The translations under genes and the position numbers were made by a program. Shown piece by piece: positions 8,282 through 18,732 of a stretch of 20,410 bases of DNA; position 1 is the first letter of the stretch; every line of letters starts with the position of its first letter. The DNA lies in NCBI GenBank assembly GCA_035633255.1, contig DASQFD010000023.1, positions 1-20,410 of the forward strand. Direction: 5' to 3'. The stretch comes from DASQFD01 sp035633255. Lineage in GTDB: Bacteria > Actinomycetota > Actinomycetes > Actinomycetales > Dermatophilaceae. Under the pieces are notes generated by a model. That model did not search any database, had not been told where the DNA came from, and worked only from the letters and a program-made list of their open reading frames with translations.

Positions 8282-9252
8282 CGGGCGGTTCCCTTCGACG
8301 GACGGATCCGCTCGGCTGCTCGCAGGCGCGCCGAGGCGGAACGGGGGTTCGCGGACTGCTCGCCGGCCGAGGGCCGCTCGGCCCCGCGGGTCAGCAGCCG
8401 GAGCTGTGGGGCGTGGTCCGGGAGCTCCACGGGCAGCCCCGGCGGGGTGGTGCCGACGGCGCCGGCGCCGAGCACGCGCTTGGCGACCCGGTCCTCGAGG
8501 GAGTGGTAGGCCAGGACGGCGACGCGGCCCCCGACCCGCAGGGCGTCGACCGCTGCCGGCAGGGCCCCCTCCCAGGCGGCCAGCTCCCCGTTGACCTCGA
8601 TGCGGAGGGCCTGGAACGTCCGCTTGGCGGGGTGCCCACCGCTGCGCTGGGACGCGGCCGGCACCGCCGCCCGGAGCAGCTCCACGAGCCGGCCGGAGCG
8701 GGTGAACGGCTCCCGCTCCCGCTCGCGCACCACCGCGGTGGCGATGCGCGCGGCGAAGCGCTCCTCGCCGTAGTCACGGAGCACCCGGGTGAGCTCGGGG
8801 GCGGCGTACGTGTTGAGGACGTCGGCGGCGGTGGTGCCGGCGCCGGGGTCCATCCGCATGTCGAGCGGGGCGTCCTGGGCGTAGGCGAACCCCCGCTCGG
8901 CCTCGTCCAGCTGGAGCGAGGAGACCCCGAGGTCGAAGAGCACGGCGGCGACCGGGCCGGTGCCCAGGTCGCCCAGGACGGTGGGCAGCTCGTCGTGCAC
9001 GGCGTGCACCGGGCGGAAGCGGTCACCGAAGCGGGCGAGGCGCTGCCCGGCCAGGGCCAGGGCCTCGGGGTCACGGTCGATCCCGACGAGCACGGCGCCG
9101 GGGCACCGGTCGAGCAGGGCCTCGGCGTGGCCACCCATGCCCAGCGTCGCGTCGACGGCGACCGACCCCGGAGCGGTGAGCGCCGGGGCGAGGAGCTCGA
9201 CGACGCGGTCGAGGAGCACCGGCACGTGCCGGTCGGCCGCGCGCTGCGGCAT
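8278..9252 (-). CDS. rsmH: 16S rRNA (cytosine(1402)-N(4))-methyltransferase RsmH
   Basis: RsmH (MraW) uses S-adenosylmethionine to methylate N4 of C1402 in 16S rRNA. The 324-residue length is typical. HVPVLLDRVVELL opens the domain. VDATLGMGGHAEALL is the SAM-binding loop, followed by GIDRDPEAL, LFDLGVSSLQLDEAERGFAY and LDMRMDP, which are strongly characteristic. Near the end FQALRIEVNGEL and AVLAYHSLEDRVAKR complete the family signature. The ATG at 9252-9250 is preceded by a strong AGAGGAGGAG about four bases away, unlike most downstream cluster genes. RsmH can therefore initiate independently of mraZ, from which it is separated by 227 untranslated bases. The stop overlaps the ftsL start. 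Confidence 0.96.
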   Translation of the reverse strand: MPQRAADRHVPVLLDRVVELLAPALTAPGSVAVDATLGMGGHAEALLDRCPGAVLVGIDRDPEALALAGQRLARFGDRFRPVHAVHDELPTVLGDLGTGPVAAVLFDLGVSSLQLDEAERGFAYAQDAPLDMRMDPGAGTTAADVLNTYAAPELTRVLRDYGEERFAARIATAVVREREREPFTRSGRLVELLRAAVPAASQRSGGHPAKRTFQALRIEVNGELAAWEGALPAAVDALRVGGRVAVLAYHSLEDRVAKRVLGAGAVGTTPPGLPVELPDHAPQLRLLTRGAERPSAGEQSANPRSASARLRAAERIRPSKGTAR

Positions 9253-9479
9253 GGCTCCTCCTCTGGGGGCGGTGCGGGTGCGGTTGCTCGGGGGGGCTGG
9301 TCGGTTGTCGTGGTCGCCCCCGGCCCCCGGTCCCCATCCGGTCGGGGCCCGGCACGGGGGAAGTCGTGTCGGGATCCGTCGGCTGGAGGCCGGGAGCCGG
9401 GGGCGGCGGTCGGGGGTCGGGGGTCGGGAGTTGGAGTGCGGGGCTGGCGGGTGGTCTGGAGGCGCTGGAGGCAGGGCGG
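9253..9479 (-). promoter_or_regulatory. C-rich untranslated spacer between mraZ and rsmH
   Basis: There is no plausible gene here. Read in the transcribed (minus) sense, the stretch just after the mraZ stop is markedly C over G. It includes a tandem CCGACCC-type repeat at about 9411-9432 (plus-strand gggtcgg units). Closer to rsmH, CCCCGACCGG and GGGGACCGGGGGCCGGGG can form several GC hairpins. C-rich, G-poor nascent RNA is the kind of sequence the Rho factor binds, so an attenuation site is possible. This is inference. The rsmH Shine-Dalgarno closes the region. Confidence 0.35.
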
Positions 9480-9911
9480 TCAGAGGAGGCCCGGGACGAC
9501 CTCCTCGGACTGGTCGGAGTAGGCCTGCTCGGTGCCGGCGAGGTAGTCGTTCCACGCCGCGGAGTCCCACACCTCGACCCGGGACCCGGCGCCGATGACG
9601 GTGCACTCGCGGGTGAGCCCGGCGTAATCGCGCAACGGTGCGGGGATCGTCACCCGACCCTGCTTGTCGGGCACCTCGTCGGAGGCACCGGAGAGGAAGA
9701 CGCGCAGGAAGTCGCGCACCCGGCGGCTGGTCGTCGGAGCGGCCTGCATCTGCGCGGTCACCCGCTCGAACTCCTCCATCGGGAAGACGTAGAGGCAGCG
9801 CTCCTGGCCACGGGTGACCACCAGGCCGCCGGCGAGGCGGTCCCGGAACTTGGCCGGCAGGAACAGCCGGCCCTTGTCGTCCAGGCGGGGCGTGTGGGTC
9901 CCGAGGAACAC
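9480..9911 (-). CDS. mraZ: Transcriptional regulator MraZ
   Basis: MraZ is the DNA-binding protein at the head of most dcw clusters, generally a regulator of its own operon. The 143-residue product has two AbrB/SpoVT-like swapped-hairpin repeats: TPRLDDKGRLFLPAKFRD (about residues 7-24) and DKQGRVTIPAPLRDYAG (about 82-98). Both contain the DxKGR / DxQGR signature that lies on the DNA-binding face of the oligomeric ring. The start is the GTG at 9911-9909, with GGGAGGTGA six or so bases upstream. It gives the canonical MFLGTH-type N-terminus. Four 10-base-spaced operator boxes lie 51-85 bases upstream, so autoregulation is likely. Confidence 0.96.
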   Translation of the reverse strand: MFLGTHTPRLDDKGRLFLPAKFRDRLAGGLVVTRGQERCLYVFPMEEFERVTAQMQAAPTTSRRVRDFLRVFLSGASDEVPDKQGRVTIPAPLRDYAGLTRECTVIGAGSRVEVWDSAAWNDYLAGTEQAYSDQSEEVVPGLL

Positions 9912-9961
9912 GCTTCACCTCCCGCTGTCGTCCGACGTTCGCTCCGGTCTCCTCCGGCTTC

Positions 9962-9996
9962 CCCCACTTTACCCCACATCACGCCACGCAGCCCCA
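9962..9996 (-). promoter_or_regulatory. MraZ operator: four TGGSG boxes at 10-base period
   Basis: On the minus strand TGGGG starts at 9996, TGGCG at 9986, TGGGG at 9976 and TGGGG at 9966, so each box is exactly one helical turn from the next. Direct TGGG repeats with 5-base spacers are the known binding sites of MraZ in other bacteria. Three boxes fit perfectly, and the second has C at its fourth position. The array sits 51-85 bases upstream of the mraZ GTG and overlaps the probable -10 element. Confidence 0.85.
9966..9971 (-). promoter_or_regulatory. Probable -10 element of the dcw promoter (TAAAGT)
   Basis: TAAAGT fits the actinobacterial TANNNT -10 pattern and lies between the third and fourth MraZ boxes. 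This would let MraZ occlude RNA polymerase. It predicts transcription starting near 9959 and a leader of about 48 bases ahead of mraZ. No convincing -35 is visible 17-18 bases upstream. Confidence 0.45.
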
Positions 9997-10064
9997 GAAC
10001 CGGGCTCGAAGCGGCGGATTTCTCCGCCATCACCGCAGGTCACGGCGGTGGTGGAAGGTGGAGG

Positions 10065-10074
10065 ACGGCATACC
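10065..10074 (-). repeat. GGTATGCCGY word, copy 4 (GGTATGCCGT)
   Basis: This is the only non-coding copy, in the mraZ-moxR divergent region. Confidence 0.8.
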
Positions 10075-10297
10075 CCCCGCTGCCCACCGCGCGCCCGAGG
10101 TGCGCACCCACCCGCGACACCGCAGCACGGCTGGACCGCCCGGGGCGCGGAGCGCGGCCCGCGCGGGCCGTCCGGGCACTTTTGGCGGGGCCGAGACGCT
10201 GACCGGTGGAGCGAAGTGGTGCACGATGAGGGTCACCGTTCGCGCCGAGGGCGCCCGGTGACGGCCACGGGGTTGTCGACGCCGGAAGGATGGTCCA

Positions 10298-11302
<1,005 letters not shown>

Positions 11303-11310
11303 GGGCGCCG

Positions 11311-12585
11311 GTGCGCAGCCTGCGCGACAGCCTCACCACCCGGGGCGCCTGCTTCCTCGCGGCCGGGCTGGTGCTCCTCCTCGCCGGGCTGGCCCTGGGG
11401 CAGCGGGACCTGACCCGCATCGGGGTGCTGCTCCTGGTCCTGCCGGTGGGCGCCTGGCTGCTCGGCCGACGGCACTCCCTCCGGCTCGAGGTGCAGCGCG
11501 TGGTCCGGCCGTCGCGCGTGGCCGTGGACGAGCCGGCCGTCGTCACGGCGACGCTGCGCAACCCCGAGGGCGCCCGCTCGCCGGTGCTGCTCGCCGAGGA
11601 GCACCTCGACCACGCACTCGGCGAGCGGCCCCGCTTCGTGGTCGCCGCCCTGGGGCCGGGCGACCGCGGGGAGGTGCAGTATGCCGTGCGGGCCGGCACG
11701 CGCGGCGCGCACGCCCTCGGTCCGCTCAGGCTCCGGGTGAGGGACCCCTTCGGGCTCAGCGTGCGGTCCGCCGCCGTCGGTGAGCGCGGGACCCTGGTGG
11801 TCCTGCCCCGAATCCACCCGCTCGGCAGCGGTCGGCAGCTGGGGCGGGGCGTCGGCGCCGAGGGGTCCATCCCGCACCGGGTCGCCCTCCACGGGGAGGA
11901 CGACCAGGCGATCCGGGAGTACCGCGACGGTGACGACCTGCGCCGGATCCACTGGCCGGCCACGGCCCGCACCGGGGAGCTCATGGTTCGCCAGGAGGAC
12001 CGCCCGGCCCGGCGGCGGGCGGTGATCCTCCTGGACTCCCGGCGGGACGCCCACGGTGGGACGGGCCCGGCGAGCTCGCTGGAGTGGTCGGTCGAGATGG
12101 CCGCCTCCGTGACGGCCCACCTCATCGACCTGGGGTACACCGTGCACCTCATCACCCCCGACGCCGCGTCCGACTCGGGAACCCGCGAGGACACCGACCT
12201 CGAGCCGGTCCTCGACACCCTGGCCCGGCTCGGGCCCGACGACTCCGACGGGTTCCGGGCGGTGCTGCACGCGGCGCACGGCGTGACCTCGGGCGGCGGG
12301 CTGGTGGTCGCGGTCGTCGCCGGTCTGGACGACGACGCGGCGCACGCGACCGCCTCGCTGCGCCAGCCGGGGTCGACGGGCGTGGCGTTCGTCGTGGACG
12401 GGGAGGCCTTCGGGGGCCGGCCCGCGCTCGGCCGTCGGGGTGGCCGCCCGACCGGGCTCGCCCCGGCGACGGCAGCGGCCCTCGCCGCGACCGGCTGGGC
12501 GGCCACCCTGGTCCGGCCCGGGACGACCCCACCGCAGGCGTGGGGCGCGGTCGTGGGCGCCGGGATGGCGGAGGCGGCCCGGTGA
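11311..12585 (+). CDS. DUF58 domain-containing membrane protein
   Basis: The 424-residue product starts with two adjacent membrane spans (FLAAGLVLLLAGLAL, about 15-29, and IGVLLLVLPVGAWLL, about 38-52). A beta-rich region resembling a transport/secretion-type Ig fold follows (about 60-160). The DUF58 core then appears: REYRDGDDLRRIHWPATART at about 201-220. RRAVILLDSRRDA near 235 begins a vWA-like C-terminal domain, the presumed MoxR contact. The GTG start is eight bases after the moxR stop. The stop overlaps the transglutaminase GTG (GTGA, 12582-12585). Members of this family are always found with MoxR, and often with a transglutaminase, but their molecular role is unknown. Confidence 0.9.
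   Translation: MRSLRDSLTTRGACFLAAGLVLLLAGLALGQRDLTRIGVLLLVLPVGAWLLGRRHSLRLEVQRVVRPSRVAVDEPAVVTATLRNPEGARSPVLLAEEHLDHALGERPRFVVAALGPGDRGEVQYAVRAGTRGAHALGPLRLRVRDPFGLSVRSAAVGERGTLVVLPRIHPLGSGRQLGRGVGAEGSIPHRVALHGEDDQAIREYRDGDDLRRIHWPATARTGELMVRQEDRPARRRAVILLDSRRDAHGGTGPASSLEWSVEMAASVTAHLIDLGYTVHLITPDAASDSGTREDTDLEPVLDTLARLGPDDSDGFRAVLHAAHGVTSGGGLVVAVVAGLDDDAAHATASLRQPGSTGVAFVVDGEAFGGRPALGRRGGRPTGLAPATAAALAATGWAATLVRPGTTPPQAWGAVVGAGMAEAAR
11678..11687 (+). repeat. GGTATGCCGY word, copy 5 (AGTATGCCGT)
   Basis: Inside the DUF58 gene, read as TAT GCC (Tyr-Ala). The first base differs from the consensus. Confidence 0.75.
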
Positions 12586-14875
12586 CCCGCGCCCGCCCCG
12601 TCGACGCCGCCCTCGCTGCGCTCGCGACCATCGCGGTGGCGCTGCCGCTGCTCACCCTCTTCACCCCCACGACCTGGCTGCGTCCGGCGCTCGTCGTCGT
12701 GGCCGCCGTGGCGCTCTCCGGGGTCGCGCTGCGCCGGCTGGCCGCCTCCCCCTGGGTGGTCATCGGTGGGCAGGCGGTCGCGGTCACGCTCGTGCTCTTC
12801 TGGCTGCACGGCCGCGGCCACCTCTGGTACGGCCTGCCGGGGCCCGACGCCTTCTCGGCGATGGGCAACCTGCTCCGGGAGGCTCTCGACGTGGTGGCGC
12901 AGAGTGCCGCCCCGGCCCCGACTACGCGCGGGGTGGTCGTCGCCATCGGCGCCGTCCTGGCCCTGACGGCGCTCGTCGTCGACGCCCTCGCGGTGACCCT
13001 GCGCGCACCGGCGCTGGCCGGCGTCCCGCTGCTCACGGCATACCTCGCGGCCGCCGGCAACGCCGGTGCGGGCCTGCCGCTGCAGTACTTCCTGCTTCCG
13101 GCGGCTGCCTGGCTCGCGCTCGTCGGCCGGCAGGGCGTGGCCTCGCTGCGGCGGTGGGCGACCGCGGTGCCGCGCTCCCCCGGCGCCGCCGACCGCGAGG
13201 ACCCCGGCTTCGGCTTCGCCGCCCTCGGCCGGGTCCTGGGCCTGGGCGCGCTCGCGCTCGCGGTGACGCTGCCCGCGGTGCTGCCGCACCTGCCGACGAC
13301 CTTCATCGCCGACGGGCTGGGGCGCGCCGACAGCTCCCGCGGCGCCTCCGGCGCCGGGACCGTCCGCCTGAACTCGACCCTGGACCTGACCCGCTCCCTG
13401 GCGAACCCCTCCCAGGAGGCGGTCCTGTCCTACTCGACGACCGCCCGCGGCACCCCCCCGCTGCGCGTGGACGTGCTCGACACCTACGCCGGCGGGCGCT
13501 GGACCAGCTCGATGGGCGGTGCTGCGCCGGACGGCTCGCCGGACCTGGCCGCGGACTCCGCCGTGCGGTCGACGACCGCCGCGGTGCGGGTCGAGGGCAA
13601 CCGCATCCGGCCCCCGCAGCTCGCGGTGCCGACCCCGGTGTCCCGGCTGCGCGTCGACGGCACCGAGTGGTCGGTGGACGGGAACGGCTCGGTCCTGGTC
13701 TCGGACCGGGTCGAGGGCTACACCGTGGAGTACGCGGACCTGGCGCCACAGCCGGAGGACTTCACCGTGGACTTCTCGGCGCCGGCCTTCGACCCGACCC
13801 TGCGCCTCGACACGACGGCGGAGCCGGAGGTGCGCGCCGCACTCCAGCAGGCGGTGCCGGACGACGCCACGCCCCTGGAGACGGCGCGGGCGATCCAGGC
13901 CTACCTGCGCAGCCCGCAGTTCTCCTACACCCTCGAGCTGCCCCCTCGGCCCAGCGACGCGGGCGGACGGGTGGACGGTCTGACCGCGTTCCTGCGCACC
14001 AAGCAGGGCTACTGCGTGCAGTTCGCCTCCGCCATGGTGATGATGGCGCGGGCCGAGGGCATCCCGGCCCGGATGGCCATCGGCTTCCTTCCCGGCTCGA
14101 TCGTCGGCAACGTCTACACGGTGCGCGCCGCCGACGCCCACGCCTGGCCGGAGCTGTTCTTCCCGCGGCTGGGCTGGGTCCGCTTCGAGCCCACCCCCGG
14201 CTCCCGCAGCGGCACCGCGCCGGCCTACAGCCTGGCGCCGAGCGAGGTGGGCGCCGACGGGGAGGCCGCGACGCCCTCGGAGGGGCCGACGCCCACGCCG
14301 AGTGCGAGCCAGCGTCCCGACACCGACACGGGGGCGACGTCCGCGGGCGATGCCTCGAGCGGTGCCCCCGGCCCGGTGCGGTGGGTGAGCGACCATCTCG
14401 CCGTCTCGCTGGGGGCCGCCCTGGTGCTGCTCGCGCTGCTGCTCGTGCCGGCCGGTGCCTGGCTGCGCCGCGTGCGAACCCGCCGCACCGCCCGCGACGA
14501 GGCCGAGCGGGTCGAGGCGGACTGGCAGGAGCTGGTCTCCCGGCTCGGCGACATCGGCATCACCTCGCCCACCGGGGCGACACCCCGGCAGGTCGGGCAG
14601 CACGTCAGCAGCGCGGCATACCTGGACGATGAGTCGACCCGGGCGCTCGGCAGGGTGGTGGCCACGCTGGAACGAGCCCGGTATGCCGCCCCCGGCGCCG
14701 AGGTGCCCGACGTCCGGCCCGACACGCGCCGGGTCTGGCGGGCCGCCTCGGCGACCCGGCGGCGGAGCGACCGCGTGCGGGCGGCGCTGCTTCCCGGCGA
14801 CGGCTTCCGCCAGTGGCGGGAGACCCGCGAGGCGCTGGGCCGGATGCCGCGGGCCGCCTGGGCCCGCCTGCGCTC

Positions 14876-14888
<13 letters not shown>
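12582..14888 (+). CDS. TgpA-like membrane transglutaminase with C-terminal DUF4129-type tail
   Basis: The 768-residue polytopic protein has an N-terminal block of about six hydrophobic spans (DUF3488-like, to about residue 230). A large extracytoplasmic region carries a transglutaminase-like core: Cys478 in KQGYCVQFASAMVMMAR and His520 in ADAHAWPE. WVRFEPTPG follows, where the third acidic residue is Glu rather than the textbook Asp. A Ser/Thr/Pro-rich linker (about 555-600) leads to one membrane span (VSLGAALVLLALLLVPAGAWL) and a cytoplasmic helical tail. The GTG start overlaps the DUF58 stop. The TAG end (14886-14888) overlaps the convergent sigA 3' end by 13 bases. The likely substrate, an envelope protein or peptide, is unknown. 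Confidence 0.9.
13035..13044 (-). repeat. GGTATGCCGY word, copy 6 (GGTATGCCGT)
   Basis: Inside the transglutaminase membrane region, antisense to the gene, read as GCA TAC (Ala-Tyr). Confidence 0.8.
14613..14622 (-). repeat. GGTATGCCGY word, copy 7 (GGTATGCCGC)
   Basis: Inside the transglutaminase C-terminal tail, antisense, read as GCA TAC. It faces copy 8 in opposite orientation, 57 bases away. Confidence 0.8.
14680..14689 (+). repeat. GGTATGCCGY word, copy 8 (GGTATGCCGC)
   Basis: Inside the transglutaminase C-terminal tail, sense, read as TAT GCC. It forms an inverted pair with copy 7. Confidence 0.8.
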
Positions 14889-16735
<1,847 letters not shown>

Positions 16736-16741
16736 CGGCAA

Positions 16742-16746
16742 CCTTT
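16742..16746 (-). promoter_or_regulatory. Ribosome binding site deciding the sigA start
   Basis: AAAGG (within GACGAAAGG) lies six bases upstream of the GTG at 16735. No comparable site precedes the in-frame ATG at 16876. Confidence 0.6.
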
Positions 16747-16874
16747 CGTCACGGGATGCCGTCCCGGTCGCGGGGCACGCGGCGGACTCGGCGGGGTTCG
16801 GTGGTGCACCCGGTCGAGGCTTGTCGTCCGCCGTCCGGCGGCGGATCGAGGGATTGACCGAAGGGTGCTCCGTC

Positions 16875-16903
16875 ATTATAAATCGCCGCAGCCGCCGGTC
16901 CCT
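16875..16903 (-). promoter_or_regulatory. sigA promoter: AGGGAC - 17 bases - TATAAT
   Basis: On the minus strand a perfect TATAAT -10 (16880-16875) is preceded by exactly 17 bases and AGGGAC (16903-16898), a partial match to TTGACA. It is the most A+T-rich spot in the window. Predicted transcription start is near 16868, giving a leader of about 130 bases to the GTG at 16735. The alternative ATG at 16876 would lie upstream of the transcript start. Confidence 0.65.
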
Positions 16904-16953
16904 ATTCCGGGGGACGGCGGCCGCGGCGTGGCGGCGTGCTCCTCGCCGAGATC

Positions 16954-17349
16954 TCAGCCCTTGACCGCGAGCACCGCGCAGGGCGCGTCGAGCAGGATCC
17001 GCTGCGCGTTGGACCCCAGGATCAGCTTGCCGACGGGGGTGCGGCGGCGCAGCCCGATGACGATGAGCTCGGCCTCGGCCTCGACGGCGACGGCGATGAG
17101 GTCCTCCGCCGGCTCGTTCCCCCGGACCAGCTGGCGGACCTCGACGTCGATCCCCTCCCCGGAGAGCTGGTCGTGGATCCGCTGCAGCTCGGCCTCGCTC
17201 TCCTGGCTCTCCTGGTCGTCGAAGTCGCGACCACCGCGGTTGGAGTTGATGACGACGAGGGTGGCCCTGCGCAGTGACGCCTCCTCGACGGCGCGGTGCA
17301 GGGCGGCCCGACCTTCCTTGGTGGGCACGAAGCCGACGACGATGGACAC
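16954..17349 (-). CDS. Universal stress protein, single UspA domain
   Basis: The 131-residue protein is one complete Usp domain with the expected alternating beta/alpha pattern. SIVVGFVPTKEGRAALHRAV opens strand 1 and helix 1. LVVINSNRG is strand 2. ELIVIGLRRRTPVGKLILGS carries the ATP-binding G-2X-G-9X-G(S) type signature, though the first glycine spacing is relaxed (GLRRRTPVGKLILGS). It ends RILLDAPCAVLAV, the usual last strand. The GTG start (17349-17347) has AGGAGG six bases upstream, a strong site. It lies between metX and sigA on the same strand, but with its own hairpin-separated leader and with a sigA promoter downstream, so it is probably its own unit. Its cellular role cannot be told from sequence. 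Confidence 0.9.
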   Translation of the reverse strand: MSIVVGFVPTKEGRAALHRAVEEASLRRATLVVINSNRGGRDFDDQESQESEAELQRIHDQLSGEGIDVEVRQLVRGNEPAEDLIAVAVEAEAELIVIGLRRRTPVGKLILGSNAQRILLDAPCAVLAVKG

Positions 17350-17415
17350 GTCTTTCCTCCTGAGCGTGAAATGAGGACCCTGACGGGCCGCACGCCGTGA
17401 CGGTACCGGATGGGT

Positions 17416-17452
17416 CGCCGCTCAGCGGTCCGGGAAGACCGGGTCAGCGGCG
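17416..17452. terminator. Long GC hairpin between metX and the Usp gene
   Basis: CGCCGCT (17416-17422) pairs with AGCGGCG (17446-17452), and an inner CGGTC/GACCG pair encloses a six-base loop. It lies 31 bases past the metX stop and is not followed by a T-run. It could end metX transcription or limit read-through into the Usp gene. The symmetry gives no direction. Confidence 0.4.
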
Positions 17453-17482
17453 CGCGGAGGGCGTCGGAGGGGCCCCGCGGGC

Positions 17483-18607
17483 TCATCGGCCGCGCAGGAC
17501 GCCGTCGAGGAGGGCCCCGACCTGCGGGGTCTCGACGAGGAAGCCGTCGTGCCCGTGCCCGGAGCGGATGGTGGTCAGGGCGGTGCCGGGCCGCAGCGCC
17601 GCCATCTCCTCGGAAAGGCGAATCGGGTACAGCCGGTCGGTGTCCACCCCCGCGACGACGAGGTCGCGCACGCGCCGCAGCGCCGGCGCCACCCCGTCGC
17701 GGTCCCGGCCGACGTCGTGGCTGCTCATGGCCTCGGTGAGGACGACGTAGCTGTTGGGGTCGAAGCGCCGGGCCAGCTTGGCGGCGTGGTGGTCGAGGTA
17801 GCTCTCCACGGCATACCGGCCCCGCCCCCCCAGCGGCTCCTCACCGGGCTGGGGCAGGCGGCCGAAGCGGCCCGCCAGCTCCTCCTCGGCACGGTAGGTG
17901 GTGTGCGCGATCCGGCGCGCGATCCCGAGGCCGGCGAGCGGGCCGTCCCCCGGGTAGTAGTCGCCGCCGGCGTAGTCCGGGTCGCTGCGGATGGCCACCA
18001 GCTGGGGGGAGCACCACGCGATCTGGTCGGCCGTCGAGTAGGCCGTCGACGCGAGCACCACGGTGCTCGCCACCCGCTCCGGCCAGGTGATGCCCCACTC
18101 GAGGGCGCGCATGCCACCCATCGACCCACCGAGCACGGCGCGCCACGTCCCGATCCCGAGGGCGTCGGCGAGCACCGCCTCGACAACCACCTGGTCACGC
18201 ACGGTGACGAACGGGAAGCGGCTCCCCCAGGGCCGCCCGTCGGGGGCGGTCGAGGACGGCCCGGTGGTGCCCTGGCAGCCGCCCAGGATGTTGCTCGCCA
18301 CCACGAAGAGGTCGTCGGTGTCCAGTGGGCAACCGGGGCCGACGAGCCCCTGCCACCAGCCGGGCGTCGGGTGGCCGGGGCCGGCCGGACCCACGACGTG
18401 GCTGTCCCCGGTCAGGGCGTGCTCGACGAGGACGGCATTGTCACCGCCGGGGGCCAGGCGGCCCCAGGTCTCGTAGGCCACGACGACCTCGGGGAGGACC
18501 CCGCCGCGCTCGAGGTGGACGTCCCCCACCTCGACGAAGCGTCGGTCGCCCGGGTCGTCGCCGGGGCGCCAGAGCGTGGGTGCGGTCCTCGACGGGGTGG
18601 CGGTCAT
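17483..18607 (-). CDS. metX: Homoserine O-acetyltransferase MetX
   Basis: MetX acylates L-homoserine with acetyl-CoA (some members use succinyl-CoA), opening the route to methionine. The 374-residue alpha/beta-hydrolase-fold protein shows YETWGRLAP, VEHALTGDSHV and ASNILGGCQGTTGPSS. The nucleophile elbow LGGSMGGMRALEW has Ser162. DPDYAGGDYY follows, and SGHGHDGFLVE near the C-terminus carries the catalytic His. I choose the ATG at 18607-18605, with AGGAG nine bases upstream. A longer frame reaching 18673 would put coding sequence inside the riboswitch aptamer and is rejected. SAM repression through that riboswitch fits the pathway. Acetyl versus succinyl specificity was not judged. Confidence 0.95.
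   Translation of the reverse strand: MTATPSRTAPTLWRPGDDPGDRRFVEVGDVHLERGGVLPEVVVAYETWGRLAPGGDNAVLVEHALTGDSHVVGPAGPGHPTPGWWQGLVGPGCPLDTDDLFVVASNILGGCQGTTGPSSTAPDGRPWGSRFPFVTVRDQVVVEAVLADALGIGTWRAVLGGSMGGMRALEWGITWPERVASTVVLASTAYSTADQIAWCSPQLVAIRSDPDYAGGDYYPGDGPLAGLGIARRIAHTTYRAEEELAGRFGRLPQPGEEPLGGRGRYAVESYLDHHAAKLARRFDPNSYVVLTEAMSSHDVGRDRDGVAPALRRVRDLVVAGVDTDRLYPIRLSEEMAALRPGTALTTIRSGHGHDGFLVETPQVGALLDGVLRGR
17808..17817 (-). repeat. GGTATGCCGY word, copy 9 (GGTATGCCGT)
   Basis: Inside metX, sense to the gene, read as TAT GCC (Tyr-Ala). Confidence 0.8.
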
Positions 18608-18621
18608 GAGGGGCTTCTCCT

Positions 18622-18732
18622 GGCTCGCGCTTGCCGCGACGGCTCGACGCGGCCGGGTCATCACCCGGGGCACCCCACCGCGAGGAGGGTTGCCGCCCAG
18701 CGAGCCGGGGCTTGGCGCTGGAACTCATGACC
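18622..18732 (-). ncRNA. SAM-IV riboswitch upstream of metX
   Basis: The minus strand matches the actinobacterial SAM-IV aptamer as I remember it almost base for base. GGTCATGAGTTCCAGCG begins at 18732, then CCAAGCCCCGGCTCGCTGG, GCGGCAACCCTCC, GGTGGGGTGCCCCGGGTGATGACC, and the trailing GCGGCAAGCGCGAGCC ends at 18622. The closing helix GGTCAT/ATGACC is perfect. The aptamer binds S-adenosylmethionine. It ends one base before the metX AGGAG and 15 bases before the ATG, with no room for a terminator hairpin. Control is therefore probably translational, by hiding the ribosome site when SAM is abundant. Confidence 0.93.

Larger units (their letters stand above)
9912..10297. other. Divergent intergenic region between mraZ and the moxR operon
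   Basis: These 386 bases hold no gene I can support. From left to right there are the mraZ leader and promoter with MraZ boxes (to 9996), then a perfect 6-base inverted repeat GGCGGA-TTTC-TCCGCC (10013-10028). A copy of the RCGGCATACC word follows at 10065-10074. A possible weak moxR promoter comes next, CTGACC (10199-10204) with 17 bases to CACGAT (10222-10227). The moxR Shine-Dalgarno GGAAGGA (10284-10290) lies seven bases before its GTG. An 11-codon frame (10226-10261, starting MRVTV) precedes moxR but has no other support. Confidence 0.6.

Noticed and set aside
5231..8509. Long plus-strand open frame of about 1090 codons opposite murE, ftsI, ftsL and rsmH
   Set aside because: Its translation is low-complexity Arg/Gly/Pro/Ala sequence with no recognisable domain. 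It mirrors the codon bias of the well-identified minus-strand genes.
10013..10028. GGCGGA-TTTC-TCCGCC inverted repeat as a regulator site or terminator
   Set aside because: It is a perfect but short palindrome in GC-rich DNA. No T-run follows and no gene ends nearby, so it is listed only as part of the intergenic description.
10226..10261. An 11-codon leader peptide before moxR
   Set aside because: There is no ribosome site, no regulatory codons and no nearby attenuator. Short frames are common by chance here.
16736..16876. ATG at 16876 as the sigA start
   Set aside because: The ATG overlaps a perfect TATAAT -10 and has no Shine-Dalgarno. The extension is not like known SigA N-termini. It stays possible if an upstream promoter exists.
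18608..18673. Longer metX start 22 codons upstream
   Set aside because: It would place coding sequence inside the SAM-IV aptamer and lacks a ribosome site. The ATG at 18607 has AGGAG at good distance.
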